From Caballeronia megalochromosomata (GTDB taxonomy: Bacteria > Pseudomonadota > Gammaproteobacteria > Burkholderiales > Burkholderiaceae), in contig LRBF01000254.1 of NCBI GenBank assembly GCA_001580565.1, positions 1 through 56,840 on the forward strand: a DNA stretch of 56,840 bases, in the 5' to 3' direction. The translations under genes were made by a program, and so were the position numbers. Position 1 is the first letter of the stretch. The number at the start of each line of letters is the position of its first letter. Shown here one piece after another: positions 8,349 to 16,251 of this stretch. The notes under the pieces are model-generated. The model was not told the origin of the DNA and made no database searches. It saw nothing but the letters and a program-made list of their open reading frames with translations.

Positions 8349-10084
8349 TACTTCCCGAGCGCGGCTCGCACCTTGGCTGTTACGGCGCCGGCGGCTTCAT
8401 CGACCGGCAGCAGCGTGGCTTCGGTATCGCGGCGGCCCTGATACTCCAGCTTGCCTTCCTTCAGCCCGCGATCGCCGATCACGATGCGATGCGGCACGCC
8501 GATCAGTTCCCAGTCCGCGAACATCACGCCCGGACGCTCGCCGCGATCGTCGAGGATCACGTCGATGCCCGCTTCCTGCAGCGTCGCGTACAGCTTGTCC
8601 GACTGCTCGCGCACGGCGTCGCTGCGGTCATAGCCCATCGGGCAGATCACGACTTCGAACGGCGCGATGGCTTCCGGCCAGATGATGCCGCGCTCGTCGA
8701 AGTTCTGTTCGATCGCCGCGCCCAGCACGCGCGTCACGCCGATGCCGTAGCAGCCCATCTGCATCGGCGCGGGCTTGCCGTTTTCGTCGAGGAAGGTCGC
8801 GCCCATCGAATCGGAGTACTTCGTGCCGAGCTGGAACACGTGGCCCACTTCGATGCCTCGGCAGATTTCGAGCGTCCCCTTGCCGTCCGGCGACGGATCG
8901 CCCGCGACGACATTGCGGATGTCCGCCACTTCCGGCTCGGGCAGATCGCGGCCCCAGTTCACGCCAGTCGTGTGGTAATCGACCTCGTTCGTGCCGACGA
9001 CGAAATCGCTCATGTTCGCGACCGTGCGATCCGCGATCACGCGCACCGGCTTCTTCGTGCCGATCGGGCCGAGATAGCCCGGCGGCGTGCCGAACCATTC
9101 GATGATCTCGGCTTCCGTCGCGAAGCGATAGCCCGCGAGGCCCGGCAGCTTGCCGGTCTTGATGTCGTTGAGCGAATGATCACCGCGCAGCATCAGCAGC
9201 CAGATCGTGGGCTCTGCGCCTTCGTTGTCGGTTGCGAGAATGATCGACTTGATGGTCTTTTCAAGCGGAATGTTCAGAAGCTGCGCGACCGCCTCGCATT
9301 TCGCGGCGCCCGGCGTCGGCGTCTTCTTCAGTTCCTCGGTGGGCGCTGCGCGTTGCGCGATGAGCGGCAGCGCGTCCGCGGCCTCGACGTTCGCGGCGAA
9401 GTCCGAGTCCGGGCAATACGCGATGTCGTCCTCGCCGGTATCGGCAATGACGTGAAACTCGTGCGAGCCGCTGCCGCCGATCGAGCCGTTGTCCGCCGCG
9501 ACCGCGCGGAACTCCAGCCCGATGCGCGTGAAGATGCGCACATAGGCGTCGTACATCTTGCGATACGACTCGGCGAGGCCGTCGAGGTCCTTATCGAAGG
9601 AATAGGCGTCCTTCATGATGAACTCGCGGCCGCGCATCACGCCGAAGCGCGGACGGATCTCGTCGCGGAACTTCGTTTGAATCTGATAGAAGTTCACCGG
9701 CAACTGGCGATAGCTCTTGATGTCGCGGCGCGCGATGTCGGTGACGACTTCCTCGTGCGTCGGGCCCATCACGAAGTCGCGCTCGTGGCGATCCTTGAAG
9801 CGCAGCAGTTCAGGGCCGTACTGCTCCCAGCGGCCCGACTCCTGCCACAGTTCGGCGGGCTGCACGGCGGGCATCAGCAGTTCGAGCGCGCCCGCGCGGT
9901 TCATCTCTTCGCGCACGATGGCTTCGACCTTGCGCACCGAGCGCAGGCCGATCGGCATGTAGTCGTAGATGCCGCCCGCGACACGGCGGATCATGCCGGC
10001 GCGCATCATCAGCTTGTGGCTGACGATCTCGGCGTCGGCGGGAGCTTCTTTCAGGGTGCCGATGAAGAAACGGGATGCTTTCAT
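8348..10084 (-). CDS. proS: Prolyl-tRNA synthetase, bacterial type
   Basis: Class II aminoacyl-tRNA synthetase charging tRNA-Pro. At 578 residues it is the long bacterial form, with a YbaK-like editing insertion (about residues 225-400) that hydrolyses misacylated Ala-tRNA-Pro. Class II features are visible: the N-terminal FRDEIRPRFGVMRGREF region (motif 2), GCYGIGVTR near the motif 3 area, and a C-terminal anticodon-binding domain. It is immediately followed by marC. tRNA-Pro(CGG) lies elsewhere in this window at 16030, unlinked. Confidence 0.97.
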   Translation of the reverse strand: MKASRFFIGTLKEAPADAEIVSHKLMMRAGMIRRVAGGIYDYMPIGLRSVRKVEAIVREEMNRAGALELLMPAVQPAELWQESGRWEQYGPELLRFKDRHERDFVMGPTHEEVVTDIARRDIKSYRQLPVNFYQIQTKFRDEIRPRFGVMRGREFIMKDAYSFDKDLDGLAESYRKMYDAYVRIFTRIGLEFRAVAADNGSIGGSGSHEFHVIADTGEDDIAYCPDSDFAANVEAADALPLIAQRAAPTEELKKTPTPGAAKCEAVAQLLNIPLEKTIKSIILATDNEGAEPTIWLLMLRGDHSLNDIKTGKLPGLAGYRFATEAEIIEWFGTPPGYLGPIGTKKPVRVIADRTVANMSDFVVGTNEVDYHTTGVNWGRDLPEPEVADIRNVVAGDPSPDGKGTLEICRGIEVGHVFQLGTKYSDSMGATFLDENGKPAPMQMGCYGIGVTRVLGAAIEQNFDERGIIWPEAIAPFEVVICPMGYDRSDAVREQSDKLYATLQEAGIDVILDDRGERPGVMFADWELIGVPHRIVIGDRGLKEGKLEYQGRRDTEATLLPVDEAAGAVTAKVRAALGK

Positions 10085-10291
10085 TCAAATTTTCCAAATG
10101 CGGCGCGCGCTTCGGAGCCGTTGCGGCGCCGGAGCAGGCGAAACGAGGGTGAACGACGGAAACGGTCTACGGCTTTGCAAGGAAGAAGATTTTGCCGTCT
10201 TCCGCGTGGCCTGGCAAAGCGCCTTGCACCCTGCTCGGGAAACGTGCCCCGAATTCGGGTTCGTGCCGGTGCGCGGGGTCCGTTAACTGTT

Positions 10292-10297
10292 TATAAT
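10292..10297 (+). promoter_or_regulatory. Probable -10 element of rppH
   Basis: A perfect TATAAT lies 33 bases before the rppH start in the divergent proS-rppH gap. I could not find a good -35 hexamer at the right distance, so this is only a likely promoter. Confidence 0.4.
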
Positions 10298-10330
10298 CAA
10301 AGCAATTTTAAAGGATTTGAAGGTGGCTGT

Positions 10331-10978
10331 ATGCTGGATCGTGAAGGCTTTCGCCCGAACGTCGGCATCATCCTCTTGAACGCGCGCAACGAAGTGTTTT
10401 GGGGCAAGCGGCTGCGTGAACATTCCTGGCAGTTTCCGCAAGGGGGCATCAAATACGGTGAGACCCCTGTGCAAGCGATGTATCGGGAGTTACACGAAGA
10501 AACCGGTCTGCTTCCGGAGCATGTGAAAGTTGTCGGTCGCACGCGCGACTGGCTGCGTTATGAGGTGCCGGACAAGTTCATCAAGCGCGAGGTGCGCGGA
10601 CATTATCGCGGTCAGAAACAGATCTGGTTTCTGCTGCGCATGGTGGGACGCGATTGTGACATCTGCCTGCGTGCGACGGACCATCCGGAATTCGATGCCT
10701 GGCGCTGGAACGAGTATTGGGTACCGCTGGACGCGGTCATCGAGTTCAAGCGCGACGTTTATCAAATGGCTCTTACCGAGCTCTCCCGCTTCCTGCGGCG
10801 CACCAACTCCCGCGGCGAACGCGGCGAGCGAGCCGCGCATCATGGACCGCGCTATCCACGCGTGCTCCAGACGATGACGATCGAAGCACCTGCCGTTACT
10901 GCCTCCGGCGCGGCAGTTCAGGCAGAATGCACGGTCGAAGAAGTGCATGTGATCGTGCAGCGCTCATCCTACGACTGA
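10331..10978 (+). CDS. rppH: RNA pyrophosphohydrolase RppH
   Basis: Nudix hydrolase that removes pyrophosphate from the 5' end of triphosphorylated mRNA and so opens it to RNase E decay. The Nudix box GX5EX7REXXEEXG spans residues 38-60, and the N-terminal MLDREGFRPNVGI is typical of RppH rather than MutT. It is 215 residues, longer than E. coli RppH (176). The last 55 or so residues (after RFLRRTNSRGE) show no domain I recognise. The ATG has a GAAGGTGG ribosome site about 10 bases upstream. A TATAAT element lies further upstream. Confidence 0.93.
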   Translation: MLDREGFRPNVGIILLNARNEVFWGKRLREHSWQFPQGGIKYGETPVQAMYRELHEETGLLPEHVKVVGRTRDWLRYEVPDKFIKREVRGHYRGQKQIWFLLRMVGRDCDICLRATDHPEFDAWRWNEYWVPLDAVIEFKRDVYQMALTELSRFLRRTNSRGERGERAAHHGPRYPRVLQTMTIEAPAVTASGAAVQAECTVEEVHVIVQRSSYD

Positions 10979-11085
10979 GCGCTGGCGTTCTCGGCACGTT
11001 TTGACTCTCAGCACGACTTCGATCGATGGCACGGCGAACTTCTCGCCGTGCCATCTCGTCTTGTTCCGCGTCGCGTCCCGCGCGC

Positions 11086-11676
11086 ATGTTTTTCGGGAAG
11101 ACCCAATTGAAAGTGAATGCCTCACTCGCGGTAATCGCGGCATCCGCGACAGCGCTCGCCGTGCTCGCCGGCTGCTCCAGCAACAAAGGCCCGTCCCCCC
11201 AGGACGACGGCGTCTTCACGTATCTGCTCGACCGCAAGACGACCTGGACCGAGGATAAGATCGACACGATGCCGCCTCTGCCGCAAGCGTCGAATCTGAT
11301 CGCGTTCAACGTCTCGCAGAACACGCCGCTCACGTTTTCCGTCGACAAGACGACGCTCACGGTTGGCCAGGATGGCGTCGTGCGTTATGTGATCGTTGCG
11401 ACGAGTCCGGCGGGCGCGCGCAACGTCAACTACGAAGGCATTCGTTGCGACACCTACGAATGGCGCCGCTACGCGAGCATCAACGACGATCAGAACGGCT
11501 GGGATCAGGGTTCCGCGTTCGAGTTCAAGCGCATCGAGAACGGCGAACTGAACGCGTATCAGGCGGCGCTCTATCAGGATTATTTCTGCGCGAACAAGCT
11601 GCCGGTCGGCACGGCGAAGCAGATCGTCAACAACATGCAGTACAAGCGCACGCAAACCTCGATCAATCTGCGCTGA
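11086..11676 (+). CDS. CNP1-like family lipoprotein
   Basis: An exported protein of about 196 residues resembling the CNP1-like family (DUF1794-type naming varies), of unknown function and found mainly in betaproteobacteria. The N-terminus is a lipoprotein signal peptide ending in the lipobox LAGC with Cys30 as the lipid-bearing residue, so it should be anchored to a membrane facing the periplasm. The start is uncertain: the ATG at 11086 lacks a clear ribosome site, while a TTG at 11107, preceded by GGGAAG, would give a tidier signal peptide beginning MKVNAS. The gene stands alone and ends at a terminator shared with proB. Confidence 0.75.
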   Translation: MFFGKTQLKVNASLAVIAASATALAVLAGCSSNKGPSPQDDGVFTYLLDRKTTWTEDKIDTMPPLPQASNLIAFNVSQNTPLTFSVDKTTLTVGQDGVVRYVIVATSPAGARNVNYEGIRCDTYEWRRYASINDDQNGWDQGSAFEFKRIENGELNAYQAALYQDYFCANKLPVGTAKQIVNNMQYKRTQTSINLR

Positions 11677-11697
11677 TTTCACGGCACGCCAAAGTAC

Positions 11698-11724
11698 AAA
11701 AGCCCGCTGGATCAGCGGGCTTTT
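11698..11724. terminator. Bidirectional terminator between the CNP1-like gene and proB
   Basis: AGCCCGCTG/CAGCGGGCT stem with a short loop, flanked by A and T runs, between two convergent genes. Confidence 0.85.
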
Positions 11725-11729
11725 TCGTA

Positions 11730-12848
11730 TCAGACGAGCACGAGATTGTCGCGATGGATCAGTTCGGGCTCCAGCATGTAGCCGAGCACCGTTTCGATCT
11801 CGCCGCTCGGCCGGCGATGAATGAGCCGCGCCTCCGAGCTGCTGTAATTCGTGATGCCGCGCGCGACCTCCCGCCCCTGATCGTTGACGCAGGCGATCAC
11901 TTCGCCGCGATCGAACGCGCCCTTCACGTCGATCACGCCGATGGGCAACAGGCTCTTGCCGTCGGCGGTGAGCTTCTGCACCGCACCGTCGTCGATCACG
12001 ACGTGCCCGCGCACCTGCAGGTGATCCGCCATCCACTGCTTGCGCGCCGCAATGCGCGCCGTGCGCGCGATGAGCTGTGTGCCGATCATCTCGCCCGATG
12101 CGAGACGCGTGAGCACATCGGCTTCACGGCCGCTCGCGATCACCGTGTTCGCACCGCTGTGCGCCGCGCGCTTCGCCGCGAGAATCTTGGTCAGCATGCC
12201 GCCACGCCCCAAGCTCGAACCCGCGCCGCCCGCCATTTGTTCGAGTTCGGGTGTGCCGGCGTCGGCCTGCTCGACGAGCGTCGCGTTCGGATCCTTGCGC
12301 GGATCGGCGGTGAAGAGACCACGCTGATCGGTGAGGATGACGAGCGCATCGCCTTCGATCAGATTCGCGACGAGCGCGCCGAGCGTGTCGTTGTCGCCGA
12401 ACTTGATCTCGTCGGTGATAACGGTGTCGTTCTCGTTGATGATCGGCACCGCGCCCAGACGCAGCAGCGTGAGCAACGTCGAGCGCGCGTTCAGATAGCG
12501 TTCGCGATCCGCGAGGTCCGCGTGCGTGAGCAGAATCTGCGCGGTGCGGATGCCGTGCGCGCCGAAGCTGCTTTCGTAGACCTGCGCGAGGCCCATCTGC
12601 CCGACGGCGGCCGCGGCCTGTAGTTCATCGATTTCACGCGGCCGCTTGGTCCAGCCGAGCCGGTGAATGCCTTCCGCGATCGCGCCCGAACTCACGAGCA
12701 CGACTTCCTTGCCCTGCCCGCGCAGTGCCGCGATCTGCGACGCCCAGCGAGAGATTGCCGCATGGTCGAGTCCGCGCCCGTCGTTGGTGACGAGGCTGGA
12801 CCCTACTTTCACTACGATTCGCTTCGCAGCGGCGATGACCGAACGCAT
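11730..12848 (-). CDS. proB: Glutamate 5-kinase
   Basis: First enzyme of proline synthesis; phosphorylates L-glutamate. It has 372 residues: an amino acid kinase domain (KVGSSLVT at the N-terminus, NENDTV and FGDNDTLGA substrate and nucleotide motifs) followed by a C-terminal PUA domain from about residue 277. The start has a strong GAGGAG ribosome site. It follows obgE by 23 bases on the same strand and is probably co-transcribed with it. proA is not adjacent. Confidence 0.96.
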   Translation of the reverse strand: MRSVIAAAKRIVVKVGSSLVTNDGRGLDHAAISRWASQIAALRGQGKEVVLVSSGAIAEGIHRLGWTKRPREIDELQAAAAVGQMGLAQVYESSFGAHGIRTAQILLTHADLADRERYLNARSTLLTLLRLGAVPIINENDTVITDEIKFGDNDTLGALVANLIEGDALVILTDQRGLFTADPRKDPNATLVEQADAGTPELEQMAGGAGSSLGRGGMLTKILAAKRAAHSGANTVIASGREADVLTRLASGEMIGTQLIARTARIAARKQWMADHLQVRGHVVIDDGAVQKLTADGKSLLPIGVIDVKGAFDRGEVIACVNDQGREVARGITNYSSSEARLIHRRPSGEIETVLGYMLEPELIHRDNLVLV

Positions 12849-12871
12849 CGTGCGCTTTCTCCTCGTGGTTG

Positions 12872-13957
12872 TTATTCCTTGGCTGCGTCGTCGCGGAAAC
12901 GCACGTCGGCGGCGAGATCTTCCGCTTCCGCCGCGCGCGATGCGTCCGAATGCTGCGAGATGTAGTCGTAGATCGCGTACGTGAGCGCTTCACAGCCCTG
13001 ACCCGTCAGCGCCGAAATCTCGTAGACCGGACCGTCCCACTCGAAGCGCTCGACGAAATCGGCGATGCGCGCTTCGCGCTCGTCTTCCGGCACCATGTCG
13101 AGCTTGTTCAGCACGAGCCAGCGCGGCTTCTCGAAGAGCGTCTCGTCGTACTTGCGCAGTTCGTTGACGATGGCTTTCGCTTCGGCGACCGGATCGACGT
13201 TTTCATCGAACGGCGCCATGTCGACGAGATGCAGCAGCACGCCGGTGCGCTGCAAGTGACGCAGGAAGCGATGCCCGAGGCCCGCGCCTTCCGCCGCGCC
13301 TTCGATCAGACCGGGAATGTCCGCGATCACGAAGCTCTTGCTCGGCCCGACACGCACCACGCCGAGATTCGGCGCGAGCGTCGTGAACGGATAATCCGCG
13401 ATCTTCGGCCGCGCGTTCGACACCGACGAGATGAACGTGGATTTGCCCGCGTTCGGCATGCCGAGCAGACCGACGTCGGCGAGCACTTTCAGTTCGAGCT
13501 TGAGCATGCGGCGCTCGCCCGGCTTGCCGTCGGTTTTCTGACGCGGCGCGCGGTTCGTGCTCGACTTGAAATGCAGGTTGCCGAGGCCGCCCGCGCCGCC
13601 CTGCGCGATGAGCACTTGCTGATTGTGCTCGGTCAGGTCGGCGATGATCTCGCCCGTTTCCTGATCCGAAATGATCGTCCCGACCGGCATGCGCAGCGTA
13701 ATGTCGTCGCCGCCCTTGCCGTAGCAATCCGAGCCGCGGCCGTTTTCACCATTGCGCGCCTGATGCTTCTTGGAGAACCGGTAGTCGATCAGCGTGTTGA
13801 TATTGCGATCGCCGACCGCGTAGACGCTGCCGCCGCGGCCGCCGTCGCCGCCGTCCGGCCCGCCGAACGGGACGAACTTTTCGCGGCGCATCGACGCGCT
13901 GCCATCTCCTCCGTCGCCGGCGATGACTTCAATCTTCGCTTCGTCAATGAACTTCAT
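12872..13957 (-). CDS. obgE: Obg-family GTPase (ribosome assembly)
   Basis: Essential GTPase that acts in late 50S subunit assembly and stress responses. The 361-residue protein has the glycine-rich Obg domain (1-159, with GGDGGDGG and GGAGGLGN repeats) and then the G domain with GMPNAGKS (166-173), the switch region YPFTTLAPN, DIPGLIEGA and NKLD. A short acidic C-terminal tail follows. It lies directly after rpmA but a terminator separates them, so read-through or an own promoter is needed; it precedes proB. Confidence 0.97.
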   Translation of the reverse strand: MKFIDEAKIEVIAGDGGDGSASMRREKFVPFGGPDGGDGGRGGSVYAVGDRNINTLIDYRFSKKHQARNGENGRGSDCYGKGGDDITLRMPVGTIISDQETGEIIADLTEHNQQVLIAQGGAGGLGNLHFKSSTNRAPRQKTDGKPGERRMLKLELKVLADVGLLGMPNAGKSTFISSVSNARPKIADYPFTTLAPNLGVVRVGPSKSFVIADIPGLIEGAAEGAGLGHRFLRHLQRTGVLLHLVDMAPFDENVDPVAEAKAIVNELRKYDETLFEKPRWLVLNKLDMVPEDEREARIADFVERFEWDGPVYEISALTGQGCEALTYAIYDYISQHSDASRAAEAEDLAADVRFRDDAAKE

Positions 13958-14063
13958 GCGTTGCTCCGTCCCGTGTATTGCAGCTATTTTGCCGTGACCC
14001 GGCGTTGCCGGTCACCGATATCCTTGAATTCACCGGATGCGCCAGATTCGTGCGCATCAAATG

Positions 14064-14097
14064 AAAAAGGCCCCGCGAACTTCGCGGGGCCTTTTTT
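14064..14097 (-). terminator. Intrinsic terminator after rpmA
   Basis: GGCCCCGCG/CGCGGGGCC stem with a five-base loop, A5 on one side and T6 on the other. It can work on both strands; on the minus strand it ends the rplU-rpmA transcript before obgE. Confidence 0.8.
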
Positions 14098-14122
14098 CGG
14101 TCCTGAAGCCCGTGCGTAAAAT

Positions 14123-14383
14123 TTACGCTGCCGGGACGACGACGACCGTGTGCTTCTTCGCAGCGCCCTTGGTCACGAACTTGACGTGGCCGTCGGCGAG
14201 CGCGAACAGCGTGTGATCCTTGCCGATGCCGACATTCTCACCCGGATGCATGCGCGTGCCGCGCTGGCGAACGATGATGCCGCCTGCGTTGATTGCCTGG
14301 CCGCCGTACACCTTCACGCCGAGGCGTTTCGACTCGGAGTCGCGGCCGTTGCGGGAAGACCCGCCTGCTTTTTTGTGTGCCAT
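14123..14383 (-). CDS. rpmA: 50S ribosomal protein L27
   Basis: Ribosomal protein L27 of 86 residues. Its N-terminus MAHKKAGGSSRNGRDS reaches the peptidyl-transferase centre. The GGQAINAGGIIVRQRG core is typical. It lies 44 bases after rplU in the standard rplU-rpmA operon; no N-terminal cleavage extension, as found in Firmicutes, is present. Confidence 0.98.
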   Translation of the reverse strand: MAHKKAGGSSRNGRDSESKRLGVKVYGGQAINAGGIIVRQRGTRMHPGENVGIGKDHTLFALADGHVKFVTKGAAKKHTVVVVPAA

Positions 14384-14427
14384 TTGATTAGCTCCTTAAC
14401 CGATATCTGTGCGGAAACGATCGCGCC

Positions 14428-14739
14428 TTAGGCGTTGATCGCGTCGATGCGCAGTTCGGTGTAGTTCTGGCGATGGCCAGCGTGCTTTTGGTAGTGCTTC
14501 CGGCGACGCATCTTGAAGATGGTCACTTTCTTGTGACGACCTTGCGACACGACGGTAGCCTTGACGGAAGCCCCACCCACCAGCGGCGTACCGAACTTAA
14601 TCGATTCGCCTTCGCCTACTGCGAGAACCTGGTCGAGCGTGATTTCAGCGTCAATGTCTGCCGGTATCTGTTCTACTTTCAATTTTTCGCCAACGGCAAC
14701 CTTATACTGCTTGCCGCCGGTTTTTATGACCGCGTACAT
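14428..14739 (-). CDS. rplU: 50S ribosomal protein L21
   Basis: Ribosomal protein L21 of 103 residues, the same length as in E. coli, with MYAVIKTGGKQYKV at the N-terminus and KMRRRKHYQKHAGHRQ near the C-terminus. I chose the ATG at 14739 (four codons inside the open frame) because GTGAGG lies at ribosome-site distance. It is transcribed from the promoter at 14792-14820. Confidence 0.98.
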   Translation of the reverse strand: MYAVIKTGGKQYKVAVGEKLKVEQIPADIDAEITLDQVLAVGEGESIKFGTPLVGGASVKATVVSQGRHKKVTIFKMRRRKHYQKHAGHRQNYTELRIDAINA

Positions 14740-14762
14740 TGAGAACCTCACTCAAAATTCTT

Positions 14763-14785
14763 TTTCCCCGCACCACGCGGGAAAA
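14763..14785 (-). promoter_or_regulatory. Leader hairpin of rplU-rpmA mRNA
   Basis: On the minus strand TTTTCCCGC and GCGGGGAAAA can pair around a short loop, with one bulge. The hairpin begins at about the predicted transcription start and ends some 24 bases before the rplU start, so it makes up most of the leader. A role in mRNA stability or autogenous control is possible but not shown. Confidence 0.45.
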
Positions 14786-14791
14786 CACGAG

Positions 14792-14820
14792 ATTATACAT
14801 AGGGTTACGCTCGACGTCAA
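14792..14820 (-). promoter_or_regulatory. Sigma-70 promoter of rplU-rpmA
   Basis: On the minus strand TTGACG (14815-14820) and a perfect TATAAT (14792-14797) are separated by exactly 17 bp, 52 bases upstream of the rplU start. This is the best match to consensus that I found in the window. Confidence 0.78.
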
Positions 14821-14996
14821 AGCGCCGTGACGTTTGCCGCGCGTGAGCGGCGCAACGCGCGATCCGGCTCCCAACCTCGGCGAAAACGAAGCGAATCGCG
14901 CCCGAATTTCGCCGAGGCCGCGCGAATCGACACACCCGAACCCCGTCGTCTGTCGGATTCGCCTTATAATCCGCCGGATTACCTTAACTGCCGATC

Positions 14997-15989
14997 ATGT
15001 CGTCCACCGCCACTTCCTCCCCAAACGCCGCCGCGCTGCTCGCCCCGATCGCCGAGGACATGCAGCACGTCAATCGTGTCATCCGGCAGCGCCTGGCATC
15101 AGAAGTGATGCTGATCAACCAGATTTCGGAGTACATCATCGGCGCGGGCGGCAAGCGGCTGCGTCCGGCGCTGCTGCTCCTGGTCTCCGGCGCGCTCGGC
15201 GACACGACCGGACATCGTCACGAACTGGCGGCCGTGGTGGAGTTCATCCACACGGCAACCCTGCTGCATGACGACGTCGTCGACGAATCCGATCTCCGGC
15301 GCGGCCGCAAGACGGCGAACGCGCTCTTCGGCAACGCGGCGAGCGTGCTGGTCGGCGACTTCCTGTACTCGCGCTCGTTCGAGATGATGGTGAGTGTCGG
15401 CAAGATGCGCGTGATGGAAATTCTCTCCGTCGCGACCAACGTCATCTCCGAGGGCGAAGTCCTGCAGTTGCTCAACATGCACGACCCGGATGTCGATCAG
15501 GCTCGGTACATGCAGGTGATCCGCTACAAGACGGCGAAGCTGTTTGAAGCGGCGGCGCAGCTCGGCGCGGTGCTCTCGGGCGCGGATGCGCGCACCGAAG
15601 CGGCGGCGGCGGAGTTCGGCCGGCGCATCGGCACGGCGTTCCAGATCATGGACGACTGGCTCGACTACACCGGCACGCCGGAATCGATGGGCAAGAACGC
15701 CGGCGACGACCTGCGCGAAGGCAAGCCCACCTTGCCGCTCATCTATCTGATGGAGCACGGCACGCCCGAACAGGCGGCGCTCGCGCGCGAGGCGATCGAG
15801 CAAGGCGGCACGGATCGTTTCGAGACGATCTTCGACGCGATCACCACATCCGGCGCGCTCGATCACACGCTGGAATGCGCGCGGAAAGAAGCTCAGGCAG
15901 CGGCGAATGCGATTTCTTCATTTCCCTCTTCCATCTACAAAGAGAGCCTGCTAGAATTATGTTCTTACTCGACGTCGAGACAGTCTTAA
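14997..15989 (+). CDS. ispB: Octaprenyl diphosphate synthase
   Basis: Long-chain trans-prenyl transferase that makes the octaprenyl side chain of ubiquinone. The 330-residue protein has both aspartate-rich motifs, DDVVD (92-96) and DDWLD (219-223), and GGKRLRPAL near the N-terminus. It is divergent from rplU, as in many proteobacteria, with a TATAAT at 14965-14970 but no clear -35. tRNA-Pro follows 40 bases downstream. The ubiquinone hydroxylase coq7 lies far away in this window. Confidence 0.95.
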   Translation: MSSTATSSPNAAALLAPIAEDMQHVNRVIRQRLASEVMLINQISEYIIGAGGKRLRPALLLLVSGALGDTTGHRHELAAVVEFIHTATLLHDDVVDESDLRRGRKTANALFGNAASVLVGDFLYSRSFEMMVSVGKMRVMEILSVATNVISEGEVLQLLNMHDPDVDQARYMQVIRYKTAKLFEAAAQLGAVLSGADARTEAAAAEFGRRIGTAFQIMDDWLDYTGTPESMGKNAGDDLREGKPTLPLIYLMEHGTPEQAALAREAIEQGGTDRFETIFDAITTSGALDHTLECARKEAQAAANAISSFPSSIYKESLLELCSYSTSRQS

Positions 15990-16029
15990 ACGAGACTGAA
16001 ACAGCGTAAGAGTCCAAGTTGGTCGAATT

Positions 16030-16106
16030 CGGGGTGTAGCTTAGCCTGGTAGAGCGCTACGTTCGGGACGTAGAGGCCGGAGGTTCGAATCCTCTCACCC
16101 CGACCA
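16030..16106 (+). tRNA. tRNA-Pro (anticodon CGG)
   Basis: A complete cloverleaf of 77 bases. The acceptor stem pairs CGGGGTG with CACCCCG, the anticodon stem CTACG/CGTAG encloses the loop TTCGGGA with anticodon CGG at 16064-16066, and the T arm GGAGG-TTCGAAT-CCTCT is normal. The 3' CCA is encoded. It is followed at once by an intrinsic terminator. Confidence 0.97.
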
Positions 16107-16112
16107 GAATTG

Positions 16113-16146
16113 AAAAAACCCGCATGGTCCGCCATGCGGGTTTTTT
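16113..16146 (+). terminator. Terminator of tRNA-Pro
   Basis: ACCCGCATGG and CCATGCGGGT arms around a short loop, preceded by A6 and followed by T6, seven bases after the encoded CCA end. Confidence 0.85.
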
Positions 16147-16251
16147 GTTTCCGGCGCACGATTCCGCGTACGCTGCCCGAACGGCCAGCGGGCGGGCTTG
16201 CCTGCCCGTCTGCTATATTGCCTCCCATCTCCGCCCCTACTCGATCACCGC

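Noticed and set aside
8489..10330. A long plus-strand frame running into rppH as an N-terminal extension
   Set aside because: It lies opposite proS and has shadow composition; RppH begins at the ATG at 10331 with its own ribosome site and -10 element.
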